Assembly (NCBI GenBank): GCA_030624695.1
Contig: JAUXJP010000033.1
Span: 1-8,213 of the forward strand
Direction: 5' to 3'
DNA: 8,213 nucleotides
Source: Candidatus Dadabacteria bacterium
GTDB lineage: Bacteria > Desulfobacterota_D > UBA1144 > Nemesobacterales > JAJCZQ01
The translations under genes and the position numbers were made by a program. Below the pieces are notes generated by a model. It saw only the letters and a program-made list of their open reading frames with translations. It made no database searches and was not told where the DNA came from. Position 1 is the first letter of the stretch; each line of letters begins with the position of its first letter. Below are positions 6,201 through 8,213 of the stretch, piece after piece.

Positions 6201-7478
6201 CTATTTAATTACCTCTTTCCCATTCATATAAGGGATTAAGGCATCAGGTATTTTGACGGTACCATCTTCTTGCTGGTAATTTTCAAGAATCGCAATAAAG
6301 GCCCTTCCAATAGCGATACCTGAACCATTTAAGGTATGTACAAATGCAGGTTTCCCACCGCCTTCAGGCCTGTATCTGATATTTGCCCTTCTAGCCTGAA
6401 AACTTTCGAAATTACTGCATGATGAAATTTCCCTGTATCTCTGCTCACTTGGAATCCAAACTTCTATATCGTAAGTCTTGGCAGAAGAAAAGCCCATATC
6501 CCCAGTACATAATACAACAATCCTATAAGGCAGTTCGAGTAGTTCGAGGATTCGTGCAGCATCGCGTGTAAGCTTTTCATGTTCATCGTAAGACTTCTCC
6601 GGAGTGCTCAGCTTTACCAGTTCTACCTTATTAAACTGATGCTGACGAAATATTCCGTGAATATCTTTTCCATAGGAACCGGCTTCTTTTCTAAAGCATG
6701 GCGTATAAGAAACATATTTCCGGGGAAGTTCTTTCTCCTCTAGTATCTCGTCCCGGTTAATGTTTGTAAGCGGCACTTCCGCAGTAGGAACAAGATAATA
6801 GTCCGTATCTTTAAGTTTAAAGAGTTCCTCTTCAAACTTGGGAAGATTCCCGGTACCTATAAAACTTTCAGTATTAGCAATAAATGGCGGAAGTACTTCA
6901 AGATATCCATGCTCACCAACATGAATATCCAGCATTAAATTAATTAAAGCCCTCTCAAGCCTGGCCCCCTGCCCCATGTAAAGAGCAAATCTTGATCCGG
7001 TAATTTTAGCTGCCCTCGGAAGGTCAAGTATATCAAGAAAACTGCCAATCTCTACATGGTCTTTTATTTCAAAATCGAATTCCCGGGGCTTACCCCAGCT
7101 AAGTATCTCAGTGTTATCATTTTCATCAGCACCTATCGGTACAGAGGTATGAGGAATGTTTGGTATATGGAGCATAAGATCCCTGTATTTGCTTTCAACA
7201 TCTGTCCGTTTTGCATTTAAATCCTTAATATTATTGGAAATATTCTTTAGTTCCTTTGATAATTCATCTACTTGATCATCGAAACCATCCCGTTTCAGTT
7301 CACCTACTTTCTTTGAACCCATGTTCCTTTCATGTTCAAGTGTTTCCACCTGGACAATGATTTTTTTTCTTTCTTCATTTAATCGTTCAAGCCCCTCAAA
7401 GTCCAGATCCATGCCCCTTTGGGTCATTTTTTCTTTGACAGTTTCAAGATTATTTTCAAGATATTTTTGTTCTAACAT
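6201..7478 (-). CDS. serS: Seryl-tRNA synthetase
   Basis: SerRS charges tRNA-Ser (and tRNA-Sec) with serine using ATP, in the cytoplasm as a homodimer. The 425 residues match the bacterial length. The N-terminal tRNA-binding coiled-coil arm spans about 27-100 and is rich in Lys and Glu. The class II catalytic domain follows, with the serine-binding TAEVPLTN (232-239), motif 2 FRKEAGSYG (262-270) running into HQFNKVE (280-286), EISSCSNFESFQARR (350-364), and motif 3 NGSGIAIGRAFIAILENYQ (384-402). The motif 2 loop reads DIHG (272-275) where family members usually have DTRG or DVRG. The ATG at 7478 has a moderate ribosome-binding site (cGGAAa) 7-8 bases upstream. The gene converges with the histidine kinase (7 bases between stops) and diverges from the downstream hydrolase. 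I saw no T-box leader. Confidence 0.97.
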   Translation of the reverse strand: MLEQKYLENNLETVKEKMTQRGMDLDFEGLERLNEERKKIIVQVETLEHERNMGSKKVGELKRDGFDDQVDELSKELKNISNNIKDLNAKRTDVESKYRDLMLHIPNIPHTSVPIGADENDNTEILSWGKPREFDFEIKDHVEIGSFLDILDLPRAAKITGSRFALYMGQGARLERALINLMLDIHVGEHGYLEVLPPFIANTESFIGTGNLPKFEEELFKLKDTDYYLVPTAEVPLTNINRDEILEEKELPRKYVSYTPCFRKEAGSYGKDIHGIFRQHQFNKVELVKLSTPEKSYDEHEKLTRDAARILELLELPYRIVVLCTGDMGFSSAKTYDIEVWIPSEQRYREISSCSNFESFQARRANIRYRPEGGGKPAFVHTLNGSGIAIGRAFIAILENYQQEDGTVKIPDALIPYMNGKEVIK

Positions 7479-7513
7479 ATAATTTCCGTTTTAACTCGTC
7501 ATTTTAAATTAGC

Positions 7514-7519
7514 TTTATA
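7514..7519 (-). promoter_or_regulatory. Possible -10 element of serS
   Basis: On the minus strand TATAAA lies 35 bases before the serS ATG and would give a leader of about 28 bases. No -35 match stands at the right distance; TTGGAA is present but only 13 bases away. The element is weakly supported. Confidence 0.2.
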
Positions 7520-7563
7520 TATTAACACAGCATTCCAATTCATAAACTTACTTTAGTTCATTA

Positions 7564-7591
7564 TTGTAAATTTAAAAGGGTTGAGCATAAT
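7564..7591 (+). promoter_or_regulatory. Candidate promoter of the UPF0173-type hydrolase gene
   Basis: TTGTAA (7564-7569, four of six) and CATAAT (7586-7591, five of six) are 16 bases apart. Transcription would start near 7598, just upstream of the AAGGA ribosome-binding site at 7600-7604 and the ATG at 7612. With serS reading away on the other strand, this gap must contain the promoters of both genes. Confidence 0.4.
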
Positions 7592-7611
7592 TCTACAAAA
7601 AAGGAATAAAA

Positions 7612-8213
7612 ATGGAAAAACTAATAAATGGAATAGAAATAACTTACTTTGGGCATTCGACTTTCAGTATCCAGTCCCCTGGCGGAAAAAAAATAATCAT
7701 TGATCCGTGGATAGATACAAATCCTTCGTGTCCAGAGAATCTAAAAGATATCAAGTCTGTCGATATTATTGCAATTACCCATGGGCATTTTGATCATATT
7801 GGAGATTTGATTGATATATGCAGTGAATATAAACCAAAGGTGATTGCAAACTGGGAGATATGTGATTGGCTTGGGACAAAGGGTATAGAAAACTGCATGC
7901 CTATGAATAAAGGTGGTTCTCAAACAATAGACAATATTAAATTCGTCATGACACATGCCCAGCATAGTAGCGGGATTAAAGAAGATGACGGAACAATAGT
8001 CTATGCAGGTGAGCCAGGGGGATATGTAATAGAATTTGAAAATAACTACCATATCTATCACGCGGGGGACACAAATTTATTCAGTGACATGAAACTAATC
8101 GCCGAACTCTACAAACCTGATTTGTCTATGCTACCAATCGGTGATGTGTTTACAATGTCTCCACTTGAAGCATCATATGCTTGCAGGTACCTAAAATCTA
8201 ATTATGTAATACC
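7612..8213 (+). CDS. Metal-dependent hydrolase, UPF0173 / metallo-beta-lactamase fold (C-terminus cut)
   Basis: This gene starts at ATG 7612 with AAGGA 7 bases upstream and runs off the right edge after 200 complete codons. Members are usually about 225-230 residues, so only a short C-terminal piece is missing. The protein has the compact UPF0173 layout: ITYFGHSTFSI (10-20), KIIIDPWI (27-34), the metal-binding motif THGHFDH (56-62, with H57, H59, D61 and H62), a second-site histidine in THAQHS (114-119, H115), HAGDT (150-154, with the bridging D153), and MLPIGDVFTMSP (173-184). It should be a two-metal (usually zinc) cytoplasmic hydrolase. The physiological substrate of this family is not known to me, so no specific reaction is assigned. 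It is transcribed away from serS and no functional link is visible. Confidence 0.9.
   Translation, partial: MEKLINGIEITYFGHSTFSIQSPGGKKIIIDPWIDTNPSCPENLKDIKSVDIIAITHGHFDHIGDLIDICSEYKPKVIANWEICDWLGTKGIENCMPMNKGGSQTIDNIKFVMTHAQHSSGIKEDDGTIVYAGEPGGYVIEFENNYHIYHAGDTNLFSDMKLIAELYKPDLSMLPIGDVFTMSPLEASYACRYLKSNYVI

Noticed and set aside
6183..6210. Near-palindromic AT stretch between the kinase and serS stops as a bidirectional terminator
   Set aside because: The pairing is A/T only and imperfect, with no T-run following a stable stem, so it would not act as a typical intrinsic terminator.
6530..6552. Short direct repeat (agttcgag twice) in serS
   Set aside because: It encodes a Leu-Glu-Leu-Leu-Glu-Leu helix within SerRS and is explained by the protein sequence.
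7479..7611. Possible T-box or other riboswitch upstream of serS
   Set aside because: The gap is only 133 bases and shared by two divergent genes. The conserved T-box sequence and terminator hairpin are absent.
7741..8061. 106-codon open frame on the minus strand
   Set aside because: It lies antisense within the hydrolase gene, whose plus-strand protein carries clear metal-binding motifs. The minus-strand peptide is rich in Cys, Tyr and Ile without a domain pattern.

Overview
The window comes from an AT-rich bacterial chromosome. It holds eight protein-coding genes, two of them cut by the window edges, and no RNA genes, insertion sequences, CRISPR arrays or phage genes. The lineage is not resolved from sequence alone. 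The short, roughly 200-residue EF-Ts, the order rpsB-tsf-pyrH-frr, and the large soluble PAS/GAF histidine kinase with an NtrB-like core point to a Gram-negative-type, environmental, non-gammaproteobacterial lineage (for example a deltaproteobacterium-like or candidate-phylum bacterium). That placement is inference.

Layout. At the left edge on the minus strand is the N-terminus of a diacylglycerol-kinase-family lipid kinase (1-164), divergent from the main operon. A 126-base gap carries a plausible promoter and a clear Shine-Dalgarno site. The classical translation/nucleotide operon follows on the plus strand: rpsB (ribosomal protein S2), tsf (EF-Ts, overlapping rpsB by 8 bases), pyrH (UMP kinase) and frr (ribosome recycling factor, 2 bases after pyrH). 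Next, still on the plus strand, come an unrecognised 83-residue protein with two membrane segments and a 914-residue cytoplasmic sensor histidine kinase. The kinase is built as a degenerate receiver-like domain, GAF, three PAS domains, HisKA and HATPase. It converges on serS (seryl-tRNA synthetase, minus strand) with only 7 bases between the stop codons. A 133-base divergent intergenic region then separates serS from a plus-strand metallo-beta-lactamase-fold hydrolase of the UPF0173 type, which runs off the right edge.

How the genes work together. rpsB, tsf, frr and serS serve translation. pyrH supplies UDP for RNA, lipid and cell-wall precursors and is a traditional member of this operon. 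The sensor kinase and the small membrane protein have no obvious functional link to the operon, and no response regulator is adjacent, so the kinase is an orphan within this window.

Most of the window is ordinary housekeeping sequence, and I found no convincing new multi-gene system. The points most worth a second look are the sensor kinase, whose N-terminal receiver-like domain has Asn-Asn in place of the acidic pair and Glu in place of the phospho-acceptor Asp and which appears to lack an SD site (possible leaderless start); the unassigned two-helix membrane protein after frr; and the acidic C-terminal tail of S2, whose reading frame also carries the tsf ribosome-binding site.
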